This document shows, one piece after another, positions 39,106 through 50,500 of a DNA stretch of 64,000 bases. The position numbers and the translations under genes were made by a program. This DNA comes from Saprospiraceae bacterium (GTDB taxonomy: Bacteria; Bacteroidota; Bacteroidia; Chitinophagales; Saprospiraceae), in NCBI GenBank assembly GCA_016716335.1, contig JADJWN010000010.1, forward strand, positions 62,001-126,000, read 5' to 3'. Position 1 is the stretch's first letter. Every line of letters begins with the position of its first letter. The notes under the pieces are model-generated. The model ran no database searches and had not been told where the DNA came from. It was given only the letters and a program-made list of their open reading frames with translations.

Positions 39106-39770
39106 ATTCTTTCCCGGATTCTTACTTTACAACATCTGATCCAATTTTTTTGGCTGAATATATAATATGATCATGCCCGGACGACCTATTTGTCCCAAAA
39201 ATACACGACCGGTTCTTGTCTTTTTGACGACAATCACCACTAAATATTGAAGAATTTTCTTAAAAAATTTTGATTTATATATATATATAAATTGCAGCTG
39301 TTTTTAACGGTTATGTCATTTTTGTAAAAGTAGTCTAAATGAAACTGTAGAGATTTGTCTAAGAGTTACAAAATTACATAACTGCAAGACGGGGAAATAA
39401 AATATACTTGTTATTGAATTATTGGATTTCGGGTTAGAATATTTATGATTAAATATTTTATGCATTGTTTTCTTACAGGCTGCAGACAATGAAGAAAACT
39501 CAAAAGTAAAGAAAATAACAGGTACCAATTTGCTCAAAATGCTTTACACACCGATTCAATGACAGAACTACTCTGTGTAATGCCGGCCGAAAGTCCATTA
39601 TTTTCATAGCCGGTGGCTACAATATTTCTGTAAAGAGTGAACAAAATCAAGATCGGCGCTCTAGAAAAGAAAGCACATGGAGAATATTCTCAAATCGAAT
39701 GGCTGATGTTGAAGTGTCTGACCAATATTGGTCAAATTGTATCAAATAATTATTTATTAAAAAGTAAATT
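39106..39770. other. AT-rich intergenic region before the accessory block
   Basis: I find no convincing gene in these 665 bases. There is a short TA run (about 39275-39289) and, at the right end, a 16-bp palindrome in front of the Cys-rich peptide gene. Composition becomes visibly AT-richer here than in the preceding core genes. Confidence 0.5.
39719..39734. promoter_or_regulatory. Perfect palindrome, candidate operator
   Basis: TGACCAATATTGGTCA is a perfect 16-bp palindrome, 36 nt before the ATG of the Cys-rich peptide. It overlaps a possible -33 TTG (39728-39730), which lies 20 nt before the weak -7 match TATTTATT (39751-39758). The position suits a dimeric regulator. No regulator gene is adjacent. 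Confidence 0.4.
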
Positions 39771-39968
39771 ATGAAAAACTTAATCTTAAGTTCACTTTTA
39801 GTATTTGGATTTTTGACCGTTAGTGCTGCGACCTACATACAGGATGCAAAAGGAAATTGGCATTATTATGATGATGGATGTCCATGCGTGCATACTTTTG
39901 TAAATAATAATGGAGTTGTTTTTCATTCACCCGGTTCTTTAGGAACTTGTTGTACATGCTGTGGTTAA
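39771..39968 (+). CDS. Small secreted cysteine-rich peptide
   Basis: It encodes 65 residues: a clear signal peptide (about 1-20, LLVFGFLTVSAA) and a mature part of about 45 residues. Cysteines are at 37, 39, 60, 61, 63 and 64, forming CPC and the C-terminal CCTCCG. Histidines are at 31, 41 and 52. The spacing suggests metal binding or disulfides; this is inference. I do not recognise a family. The ATG has an AT-rich upstream region. It lies 19 nt left of an IS66 insertion. Without the IS, the stop would be about 86 nt from the GLPGLI gene start, which suggests one ancestral operon. Confidence 0.6.
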   Translation: MKNLILSSLLVFGFLTVSAATYIQDAKGNWHYYDDGCPCVHTFVNNNGVVFHSPGSLGTCCTCCG

Positions 39969-39987
39969 CATTGTCATTACAGGATTA

Positions 39988-41474
39988 GTAACTATTCAGC
40001 TATCTGAGTACAGATAATATCAGGATTTTGAATAGCCAGTAATGGCTTGATATTTTGTTTGATGGCCGTGTCAATGATGGATTGAATTACAGCATAAGCT
40101 TCAGCGCCTTTTTCAGATCTGAAGCAGCCTGCGACTTTCATTTTGATTTTCATTTTTCTAACACTTTGTTCGGTACCATTATTGGTGGGCGGTACATATC
40201 TTTGATACAAACAAGTAGTGATGGCCCTTTGATTTGATTTTAGGTTTTCCTGAAGAGTTTTTATTTTCAAATGACTTCTTGCAAGGGTGCATTCAGTAGG
40301 TCATCCAGTCTTTGTTCTATGTCACCCTTTTTTCGATTGGTATTCTTTTTAAGTGCGTCAATTGTATGATTTGGTGCAATACCTTTTTATCCCTGCTGCC
40401 CATCTGCTTGAATATACATCCATCAGTTTTTGAGTATCTCTGATGAGATGCTGTAAACACAATTGCTTTTCATCACTCGGCGTTTTTAGTTGTGCAGCCC
40501 ACCGATCCGTGACCAGCGTTGCATTTTTGAATCCTTCGGGAAACTGTGACTGTATGGCTTTATATCCTCTGCTTGGGTGGACATATAGAAAAGTGGCTCG
40601 CAAATTCTGATAGGCCCATAACCAAAAATTCGTCCCTGATATATTACAACTCGTCTCATCTGATCCCACCGTCCTTGAAGTTTGGATATGTTGTTTGATG
40701 TGCTTATAGGCACCCATCATACCGGCTGCGCTTTGAGCCACCATATTGGTTATAGTACCTTGAGAGATAGGTAAATCAAACAGGTCACAAAATAGTTCCT
40801 GTAATCTACCTTTGGATATTACCTGTCTGACATTAAAGTATGTAGCCCAACAGCGGATTTGTTGTCCATACTGTATTTTTGATTTGACTTCCTTAATGGG
40901 TAATACGCTGCTGGATAGTTTATTACAACAGGGACACACTACACTATATTTTACATATTCTGTGACTATGGGTTTGACAGGAGGTATATCCAAAACCTGT
41001 TGTCTGTCCACAATGGTTTGCTCAATACCCGTCAAATCGTTCTTACAAAAGTGACATTGTTCCACCTTAAAGTCTTGTACCTCATCCGGTGTACTTCGGA
41101 ATTGCAGATTACTGCCTTTATGATCCGGTTGCCCTCCTGGCTTTTTATCTCCTGGCTTTCTGCCAGACAAGTTGGACTTGGTACTTTTTGTGATATCTTT
41201 GGATGGAGGTAGCGAAGAATTGCGACTGGTAATCTTAGCTCGTAAAAGCAAATTTTCTTCCCGTAGAAATTTATTTTCCTTTTCCAATAACTCGACTTTC
41301 TTTTCTAAAAACTCAGCATGAGCTCTCAGTCGAGTCAATTCATGAATTATATCTTGTAAATTTTCGATGATAGGTGTATTTTTATCTTTTCGTCCTATCA
41401 ACATTTCAGATTAGTTCAACAAATATATTACATTATTTCCAATATGTTGTACTTTTTATAGCTGAATAGTTACC
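39988..41474 (-). mobile_element. IS66-family insertion sequence, complete ends, defective transposase
   Basis: The element is bounded by 16-bp inverted repeats GTAACTATTCAGCTAT (39988-40003) and its complement (41459-41474). It is flanked by an exact 8-bp target duplication CAGGATTA (39980-39987 and 41475-41482), the size expected for IS66. At 1487 bp it carries only a tnpC-like gene, without tnpA/tnpB, like the short ISBst12-type members. The precise duplication shows it arrived as a unit. It sits between the Cys-rich peptide gene and the GLPGLI gene. Confidence 0.92.
39992..41404 (-). pseudogene. IS66 transposase (TnpC), frameshifted
   Basis: The N-terminal 348 residues are intact: a leucine-zipper-like start, a zinc-finger domain (CHFCKNDL and CPCC) and the catalytic core with Asp in GSDETS and Asp in VTDRWAA. 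The frame then breaks within about 40290-40360. At least three frame changes separate it from the C-terminal part (39992-40270), which holds the catalytic Glu in NNGTEQSVR. Full length would be about 470 residues. The stop codon lies inside the left inverted repeat. As read, it cannot make a functional protein, although base-calling errors could explain some of the shifts. Confidence 0.85.
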
Positions 41475-41484
41475 AGGATTATTT

Positions 41485-41520
41485 CTCCATTTGCAAAATG
41501 TGTATTTTTGCAAATGGAGA
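41485..41520. promoter_or_regulatory. Strong intercistronic hairpin upstream of the GLPGLI gene
   Basis: A perfect 15-bp inverted repeat (TCTCCATTTGCAAAA and its complement) with a loop of about 6 nt begins 3 nt after the right IS66 target duplication and ends about 30 nt before the GLPGLI ATG. There is no T run directly after it. This makes an mRNA-stabilising or operator-like hairpin more likely than a terminator. Confidence 0.55.
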
Positions 41521-41549
41521 TTTTAACATCATCAACTGAAGGAGGACCT

Positions 41550-42221
41550 ATGAAGATAAATAATTTTTTTAAATTGGGAATTATAATAAATTTAATAATA
41601 AGGATATCATTTATACATGCTCAGTGTTATTCCTTTATATATAAGCAGACGACAAAATTTCCCGATTTTGCTGTAAAAGAATTCGTGGCTTCTTCAACCG
41701 GCATACCCTACAGCTTATATAGTCTGAATACAAACGGCATAATATCGGAATACAAGTACCTCAAGAGTAATCCTGAATCGGGTTCATTCAGATTGATGGA
41801 TTTAAATTATTTTAAGGATAACCGTACCGGCGAAATTGTACTTGCAGATTTTATGGATAAAGACAGAATTGGGACAATTTTGAAGGCGATAGAAAAGACT
41901 TCGTGGAAAATTAGTAAGGATACTACATCCATAAAGGGTTTGAAGGTAAAAAAAGCCACAAATTTTGACAAATATAATAATAAAATTACAGCCTATTATT
42001 CAACTGATTTTTCCATCAACGATGGACCATGCGAATACAATAATCTCCCCGGATTAATTGTTAAAATAGAGTCCACTTCTCAAACCATCGAACTTACTGA
42101 AATTCAGGTAAATGAAAACTGTATTATTCCTCTTCCGGGTTCTTTTAATATCAAATGGGTATCCAATGAGGAGTGGGATAAGCATTCTGAAAAAACTCTT
42201 GAAGGTTTCATCAAGAAGTAG
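41550..42221 (+). CDS. GLPGLI family protein
   Basis: This is a 223-residue exported protein with a signal peptide (about 1-26, ending HAQ) and the family signature GPCEYNNLPGLI (NLPGLI variant) near residue 165. GLPGLI proteins are found in Bacteroidota, often beside an outer-membrane barrel protein; function unknown. The ATG at 41550 has a strong Shine-Dalgarno (AAGGAGG, 41539-41545), unusual in this phylum and in this window. The C-terminal Lys/Glu-rich tail precedes the barrel gene directly. It was probably the second gene of an operon before the IS66 insertion. Confidence 0.88.
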   Translation: MKINNFFKLGIIINLIIRISFIHAQCYSFIYKQTTKFPDFAVKEFVASSTGIPYSLYSLNTNGIISEYKYLKSNPESGSFRLMDLNYFKDNRTGEIVLADFMDKDRIGTILKAIEKTSWKISKDTTSIKGLKVKKATNFDKYNNKITAYYSTDFSINDGPCEYNNLPGLIVKIESTSQTIELTEIQVNENCIIPLPGSFNIKWVSNEEWDKHSEKTLEGFIKK

Positions 42222-42276
42222 AGATTTGCGAAATATTGTCTGTAAATTTCCTCTTAAGACTTGTGAGAGATTGCAA

Positions 42277-44872
42277 TTGAAACTGGGGTTCGTTTCTTTT
42301 ACATTACTGATATTTTTATCTTGCAACGTTCATGCTCAAGATTTTATCTCAGGCAGGGTCACTGATGAAAAAGGCCATGGCATAGAGTCAGTACAGGTTA
42401 TTATTATAAATAATACAATTATCATATCGGAGTGCTTTACACTTTCAGGGGGAATTTGGGAGTTAAATACTACTCTTCCTGACAGCTTTGATATTCTGTT
42501 CAGATATGTAGGCTGCCGCGACACATTAATAAAATGGACATTGAATAAAACTCCGCCGGTACCTGTAGAAATTAATCTCCGGTGTATTAATATCCTTCAG
42601 GAAATAGAAATTAAGGACAGGAAAATAGGATTGGTTTTCAAGGGTGATACCATACATTATGATTTGAGTGTATTCACAAATGGCAGTGAAAAAAACCTGG
42701 GAGATATTTTGAAAGTATTACCGGGGATTTCATTGGGAACTAGTGGTGAGATAGAATACAATGGAAAAAGGATAGATAAATTATTAATTGAAGGAAAAGA
42801 CATATTAAATAATCAACACAAACTGGCCACCGAAGGTATTCAAGCCACTGATATACTTAGTATTCAGATAATTGAGCACTATCAGACTTTTTCACAAAAA
42901 TTATTTCAGGGATTCAATGACCAGATTGCGCTAAATGTGGTGCTGAAGGAAGAGTCAAAATCAAAACTGAAAGGAATGGCACAAATTGATCTTGGTTATA
43001 AATCAAAACATCAATCTAATATTTCCCTATTTAAAATTAATCAAAACAGTGGCAATACCACTTTCCTGAGATCAAACAACACCGGAAAATCCATCATATC
43101 GCAAAATGATTTCATGTCTCTCCAGACCAATTTACTACGTTCCTCCAAAATAAACAATTCCGGTGATATAGTCAATTCTGAATTTAATGTCAGTGATGAT
43201 GTCTTTCGAAACAATGATTTCCTTGTCGCCAGAAACAGTGAAATTTCTTCTGACTCAGGAAAAATGATGGTTCGATATACAATTTTGGGAGGATACCTTA
43301 ACCGCTATTCAGGAAGAATGGACAATCAGCAATTTGTCAACCAAAACACTACGGCAATAATTGACCAGAATAATCGGTTCAAAAACTTGTTCGGTAATTT
43401 TCAGTTGAACTTACAGAATAATATGAGCAATAAAATACGACATGAATTCGATATTCGTGCAGATATCAAAAGACCTCATTTAAACTCACAGGCAGATACC
43501 CGAATTCAGTCTGAAAACTTTAAAAGCAATACTCAAAGTGTTCAAACAGAAACTAATGTTAATCCTGAATTTTACACTAATGTAAAATTATCGGATAAAT
43601 GGCATTTAACCGGTCAATACAAATTTTTATATGTCAGCTTAAGGGATTACAGACAAATTGCCGATTCCTTGTATGTCATTGATTTACCCGTAAATATTCT
43701 GGACCAGAAACTCACCAATCAAAGAATTGTACACAATACCGGAATAAATCTTTACTACGTTTCACCTAAGTTGGACGTAGGTTTGCAGCAGAATTTTAAC
43801 CTCTTTGAAGGGTGGTATGCATTAAAAAATACATCAGAACCATATATAATTGATAAAGCAGAAAGCCAATTATCAGAAAAAATTGCTACACTCAAAAGTT
43901 TCATCAATTTTAAGGTCAACTCTATTTCTATTAACCCATCTATTTCTATACCTTATTATGTATTCAGAAATCTGGGTTCTGTTTCAAAAAAGACGTCTTA
44001 CAAATCCTTCGCTATCCGTAAAATATTCTTATGGTAAAGTAAACTTTTTATTATTACAGTACAATTCGGGTTTTGTTCTCCCGGATCACTCATTTATGAA
44101 CAATCTGACTATCATCCAGAATAGCAGAAATTATATACTGAACCAAATACAGCCAGAGCAAATCAGCTATACAACCTCCTTAGCTTTGAGTCATTTGTAT
44201 TTTAATATAACAAATAAATCGAGGTCATATTTCAGGATTCAATCAGTCAGGACTTCCAATCCGTTAGTATTTCAAAACAGGGTTCAGGGTAATATAATTG
44301 AAAGAACAATGCTTGTTGCAAAGAAATCTGAGAGTTTAAGTTTGGTTAAAAACCTTTCATTCTCGGGATCTGATTTTCCTTTGCGGTTTGGAGCAAATTT
44401 TATGCTTACCCGGGTAATTTCCACTTTCTATGACAACCCATCCTCTGAGCTTTTAAATTACAACTCGAATTTTGAAGTTCAATCTAAGTTTAACTCACCT
44501 TTTCAGTTTGAAATATCTTCAGGGTTATCAGGCAATCAAATGAAGTTCGGCAGTTTTTCCGGAATTGATTTTAAGTCTTTGATGTTCAAAGCGGGTATTA
44601 AGTACTATAAAGGAGATTTTCTGACTAATATCAGTTTTACAACTTTTTATAACTACACTGAAAATAAAGTTCCTGTCAACTTTAGCAATTTAAGCTTTAA
44701 TATACAGATTCCTTTGAAAGAAAAATTAATTTTGCTTATAGATGGATCGAATATTTTAAATCTGAACGGATTCATAAACGTAAATGCTTCAAATAATGAA
44801 TTTGTCAATGAAATCCATACTTTCACAGGTTTTAGAGGATTTTTGATGATAGGTGCACAATACAGAATATAG
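42277..44872 (+). CDS. Outer-membrane TonB-receptor-like barrel, GLPGLI partner, apparent frameshift
   Basis: The proposed start is TTG 42277, just before a signal peptide (KLGFVSFTLLIFLSCNVHAQ). Earlier in-frame codons from 42112 would overlap the GLPGLI gene by 110 nt. Next come a carboxypeptidase-regulatory-like domain (ISGRVTDEKGHGIESVQV), a plug-like segment (NLGDILKVLPGI...GKRIDKLLIEGKDIL) and a long beta-barrel. The frame breaks in the A6 run at 43986-43991. Removing one A joins SVSKRRLTNPSLSVKYSYGKVN and continues to 44872. The restored length is about 865 residues. Such barrels usually import a ligand with TonB; the ligand is unknown, and the neighbouring Cys-rich peptide is one candidate. 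Confidence 0.75.
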
Positions 44873-44998
44873 TTTTCTAAAAAGCATTCTTCCCCTCCTC
44901 TCAGGCCCAAACAAATTAATACTCATTCATTTGAGAGGATATTCCCTAAGGCGGTTATTTTTACACTGATATTTGATCTTCATCCTAAGTCTGAACAT

Positions 44999-46755
44999 AT
45001 GAAATTTCACCCCGGACTCTTGGCAATATGCTGTATTATCTTATCTGTCCGTACCATTGCTCAATCGCCACACATACTGCGTACCGATCCCGCATATCAT
45101 ACTTTTGACAGGATGGATGTATTAAGAATGTCAGACACTTCACTGGTGTCCTCCATTAATAACTACAACCGAAAGGAAATTATCCGATACTTTCAAAAAG
45201 TGTGGAATAATGATGCCCTCACTCCAACAGACCGATACGACCTGCTTCATGCGTTCAGAGATAATATTGAGTTCTTTACTGAAAAGTCTGATATTGGGAA
45301 GGCAGAACATCAGAATCAGGAAGGTCTTTTTAAAAATGCATCAGAAGAAAACAGGACATCACTCACAGAGATCAGCAGAGCAGACCTTGAAAGATCTCCG
45401 GTACTGAAGTATTTTTATAAGTCATGGGCTAATTTTCTGGAGCTGGAAACTCCTTCTTTCAGTATGTATCTCAATCCTGTACTGCATTTGAACTATGGTA
45501 AGGAAAGCGGCACCGACACTCCTGTTTTCCAGAATACGAGGGGCCTCGATCTCCGTGCATATATTGATAAGAAGGTATATATATATCTTCAACTTCTCGA
45601 AAACCAGCGAAGTTTTCTTTCTTACCAGAATGAAAGAATTGACCGATTTAATGCCTTACCGGGTCAGGGATTATATAAAACTTTTGAAAGTTCAGTAGTG
45701 GGCAGACTTAAAGGTTTTGACTATTTTAATGCTAAAGCTTAGTGGGATTCAATGCGACCCGGAGTATTAATGTAGAACTGGGGCATGGCAATCATTTTAT
45801 CGGCAATGGTTTCAGGTCGTTGCTGCTGTCGGATTTCAGCCACAATTATTTTTATCTTAAGCTCAATACCCGCATCTGGAAATTTCAGTACCAGAATATA
45901 TTTGCAGAGCTTGCTCCGGTATCCGTCAACAGCATTCCAAGCGATGTATTGTTGCCCAAAAAATATACTGCCACACATTATCTTGCTTTTCTTCCCAATC
46001 CGAAATTTGAGGTCGGACTTTTTGAAACTGTGGTATTCGGTAGGGAAAAATTCTTTGAACTACAGTACCTCAACCCCATCATATTATACAGAGCAGTGGA
46101 ACATTCCTTAGGCAGTCCTGACAATGTAATGCTCGGTCTCAACCTCAAATGGAATTTTATCAAATCCTTCTCCGTATATGGGCAGTTGTTACTGGATGAA
46201 TTTAAACTGAGCGAACTGAGAAGTGGTACAGGATGGTGGGCCAACAAAATTGCTGTACAGGCCGGATTGAAGTACATGAATGTACTGAGTATCGATCATC
46301 TGGATATGCAGGTCGAATACAACACGGCACGCCCCTACACCTATACCCACAGGGATACGCTCTCGGTAGGCACAAACATATCTGTAGCCAATTACAGCCA
46401 TTTCAGCCAGCCGCTGGCACATCCCCTGGGTGCCAACTTCAGAGAAACAATATTGCTGCTGAGATACAGACCAATGCCAAAATTACAGTTTTCGGGCAGA
46501 GTGCTATTGACTGAATGGGGAGATGATTTTCCGGGACAAAACTGGGGTGGCAATGTGCTTACACCGCACAATTCGAGAGAGCAGGACTATGGAAACTTCA
46601 CCGGACAGGGTAAAAAGACCAATATAACAGCCGCCTATCTGGATATCCAATATGAATTTTTTCATAATTTCTTTGCCGATCTGAATATCATGCGTCGTCA
46701 TACAACTTTGAAAATACAGTGTGTCCAGGCATTGTTTTATGAAATTGCTCAATAA
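44999..46755 (+). CDS. Wzi-like capsule-assembly outer-membrane protein, apparent frameshift
   Basis: An exported protein: signal peptide to about residue 21, then a beta-barrel with the family motif ELGHGNHFIGNGFRSLLLSD. Proteins of this group (capsule assembly Wzi) are outer-membrane barrels tied to surface polysaccharide. The first frame ends at 45742 after FDYFNAKA, and a second frame begins VGFNATRSINVE. Adding one T at 45739-45740 gives FNAKALVGFNATRS, the expected continuation. The C-terminus after about 46710 departs from a typical barrel ending, so a second shift there cannot be excluded. No other capsule genes are adjacent. Confidence 0.75.
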
Positions 46756-47510
46756 ATAAATGAGATGATTATGGGAACGCTCCACTCATACCCGGAATAA
46801 ACTGTATCAAGCGCATCGGACATCACATTGACCTATAAAAGCCTTAGGCCGTGAGTTCTATTATCAGCCGGCATTGTACAAATGTAAATCATAAGATCCG
46901 GTATTCGGCCAAAGCCAATATAACAAATGCAGATTTTCCCTTGTAATTTGTCAAGATGGAGTCATACTTGCCCATCAGAATTTCTTAAGTTTAGTGCTTT
47001 TTAATGGCCTGTTTTGTCTCTAAGAATACACTTTTTAAATAAAAATATAAAATAATTACAGTTCACAGAATTACATCAGACAAAATTTTTATTTTTCGAC
47101 AACAAATAGAGAAGGGTGGTTTTTCCAGCAACATTTTCTAGGAGTGGAGTATCCCGATAAAATGGTGTAACTATTCAGCTATATTGTTGCCGCTAAAGAT
47201 TTTTTCCCACGCCTCATGCTTGGCAAGTTACGTTATTAGCGTAGCAGACTACGATTTCGTGCCGGTGCTCGACACGTTGGCTTATTTCGGCAAACAGTGA
47301 GTTCCGCCAAAATCAAGGTTTGTTATCTTTTTATCCAATGATTAATATCTGTGGTTACATATATTACATCTCTATGGGAATATAGCTGAATTAGGCACAA
47401 AAAAGATGTTTTCAGTAATGGGTTTTCAGCATTCTGTCAAACCCGGGTAGCAAAACAGATACTTACAAAAGATAATAAATATACGCAGTAATCTTTGAAA
47501 ATTTATTTAT
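46756..47510. other. Intergenic region with an IS66-end relic
   Basis: I see no gene in 755 bases. The only recognisable structure is the pair of IS66-like ends listed separately (47167-47391). The AT-rich right end leads into the start of the large surface protein. Confidence 0.5.
47167..47391. mobile_element. IS66-derived relic or MITE-like element
   Basis: The left end GTAACTATTCAGCTAT (47167-47182) is identical to the terminal repeat of the IS66 copy 7 kb upstream. A 13-bp inverted match AATATAGCTGAAT lies at 47379-47391. The 225-bp interior has no transposase sequence. No 8-bp target duplication is visible and the right end has lost its last bases. It may be a decayed non-autonomous copy or an internally deleted IS66. 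Confidence 0.5.
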
Positions 47511-50500
47511 ATGAAAAACTTGCTATTACTCCCAGCGACATTAAGCCGGATCGTTTGCATGGCCGGCTGTCTGCTGACCGGCAATTATCTCATGCCTGCA
47601 ATAAATCAATTTGCGGATAAAGCATCTGATCTGACAATGAAGCACAGATATCGTTGTCCCGTGGCTGACAATTGCGAAGATATAAGTGCTGCCCAGACCC
47701 TCGTTACAGCTCCGACAGATATCCATTGCGGAAGCTATGCCATAAGCACTATGACAGGATGTCTGGAATCGGCCAATCCTGAAAGTACAGTATCAGAATG
47801 TGATTTTGGCACTTACCCTACGGTATGGTTTAAGATACAAACGGATGGAAATGCAGTGCAGCTGATTACATCCGTATCTACCAATGGTAGCTGGTCACCT
47901 GTATGGGCTGTATATTATGGCAGTGATTGCAACAATCTTATATTGCTGAGCGGAGGTGATACCAAAACTCCCGGTACGGCTGTCCCCTGTGGTATGCAAT
48001 CTCCGCATTCTGTGGGTATTCCCAAAGGTCAGGATGGAATCAGCAGTATTACTACCTTATATGTGGCTGTCAGTACCCGCGATTTTGTAGATGATCCGGA
48101 TTTTGTATTAAATGCATACACCAAAGCGGCGTGCACCTCCTGTCTTGGAGATTTAGACTGTAGTTTAGTACCTCATGCCAAACTGCTGGTAACACAGAGA
48201 TCAGGTGACAGGCCACTTGATGATCCGTACTTCTGCCCCGGGGAGAGAGTTACGGTTTGTCTGAGCTTTACCTATGATGCCAGCCATACGGGGAATAACT
48301 GGTTTCATGGACTGATCCCTGACTTTGGCCCCGGCTGGGATCTGTCAGCTTTCAATCCTTCAGAGGATATTACAGCTACTCCTCCGGGGGCTCAATGGCA
48401 CGATGTGGGTGATGGAGCATGCGCACCCTTTATCACAGAGTATATGCCGCTGTTGTGTACCTTCACTGACGAAAACGGCATGTTGCGTATATGCAACATA
48501 CAATGTGGAGACTGTCCTTGCGTAGGCAACCAACCATTAGCTCCCGGATCAAAACTTCCCGGAGGATGGTTTTGGAGCACCGAAGGGGGCCCCGGCTGTC
48601 TCAACAACTGCTCGCCTTCTACAAAATATGGTATAGGAAGTTCTAAGGCGGATATCCATATCTGTATGAATCTAAAAGTGAAGGATGCCCCAAGCCAAAT
48701 AGAATGCGAGAGGAATAAATCTCTTAAGCTAAGGTTTGTCATCACTTCTAATGCCGTGACAGGATGCTGGCAGGATCCGGTATTTGAGTGTAAACTGGAT
48801 ATTTCGATAGGACTATCATCCTGGGCAGTGGATTGCAACACACCTCCTCCTGTGATAGCTACACCCGAAAATCCAGTAATCTGTCATGATGAAGTGACCG
48901 GGGTCAGACTTAACAAAGCAGATGGTTTGGACATAGGTAACATTATTGTAAAAGCAATACCTAATCCCAATATTTCAGGTGCATCTGATACAGTTCTTTC
49001 AGCCGAATCTGCTCTGCTGAATCAAAGATTGAGCAATCTGAGCCCTGTGATCCAGATACAGCAGTATGAAATATTTAGCGAATTATCGGGACTTGTGTGT
49101 CCTGGTGAAAGAAGATTAATCGACGTTACAGTTTACCCCGGCATAAAGATTCAGTTTTCGCCCGTAAAAATCTGCAAAGGGGATATCGTAGAACTTTATC
49201 CGGATATTCTAGGAGGTACAGGCAATTATACAGGCATCAACACCCTTCTCATTCCGGCTTTTCAGTGGAGCACCGGTGACACCACAACGTCTATAAAGGT
49301 AAGCCCGGAAGTATCCCGTACTTACACCATTACTGTCACGGATGATTCGGATGTTCCGGTACCGGTTCGGTTTTTGTGGAGGTGCAATCCTCACTGAATC
49401 TGGAAATAGTCCCAAAGGAAGTACATTTGTACAGAGACGGTCTGAACGAGGATTTGGCGGTGAGTGTGGTGGACAGATTGGATTTCATGCCTCAGCAGGC
49501 AATATGGGAATCTCATCCTGCAGGATTGGATTATGACATTACTGAGGAGGGTGTATTAATTAAAAATACAACTTCGGATATTTCAAATAGCCCATACCAA
49601 CTGTGTGCATCTGTATTGGACAGCTCCGGATGTTACACCAAAGTGTGTGAAAAGGTAGAATTTTTGGAGGGGCCCAAAGCCTCACTCTTAGTTATCGGAT
49701 CTGTACAATGCACCACCAGTCATGTAAATCTGGGTATCAATACCGTTTTACTGCCGGGTCAGAATGCTGTTTTCAAGCTCCTGGACTGTGACGGAAACTT
49801 ATTGTACGACACCTCCGGCAATCCTTATATACACTACAATCAATTTGAGATTTTCAAAAATGTTCCTTTGACAAATGGTAGCTGTTTTAAACTGGCGTCA
49901 TTTTTTACAGACGGTTTATTGCAGGAATTCGGAGGGAGCTATATATCCACTCTGGAAATTTCTATTCCTCAGGGTGTTCCCGTAGTACTGACTCCGGATA
50001 CTACCATTTGTACCGGTCAAAGCACGACCATCAAAGTAGTGAATGCCGCATCATACTCTGCCTTCAGCTGGCAACCACCTCAGGGTAATGTAAGTAGCTT
50101 CACGGTATCTCCGGTCACTACTACTCAATATTCGGTGACAGCCACACAGTCCAACGGTTGCACAGCTACGGGTACGGTCACTGTCACGGTAAATCCAAAA
50201 ATCACAGGCAGAATTTCGGGTAAAGATGTAATATGTGCGGGAGACAGCACCGTACTGACGGCATCGGGCGGAATAAAATACCTCTGGAATACCGGCGCAA
50301 CTACGGATCATATTATTGTAAAAAATGAAGATCAATATACGGTTACAGTGACAGATTTGTCGGAATGTATCACTACTGCGGCAAAGCAGGTCAGTGTAAC
50401 CCCTCTGCCTTCAGCAGTGATATCCGGGATAAACATGATATGTACAGGCAAAAATAATATGCTGACAGCCTCAGGAGGTGATGATTTCCTCTGGAATACC

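Noticed and set aside
39275..39289. TA dinucleotide run
   Set aside because: Simple AT-rich sequence; too short to call a functional repeat.
39316..39537. 73-codon minus-strand frame in the intergenic region
   Set aside because: Short, AT-driven, without a signal peptide or domain, and no promoter.
44886..44940. Weak inverted repeat CCTCTCA / TGAGAGG after the receptor-like barrel gene
   Set aside because: Only 7 bp with a long loop and no T run, so it is not convincing as a terminator.
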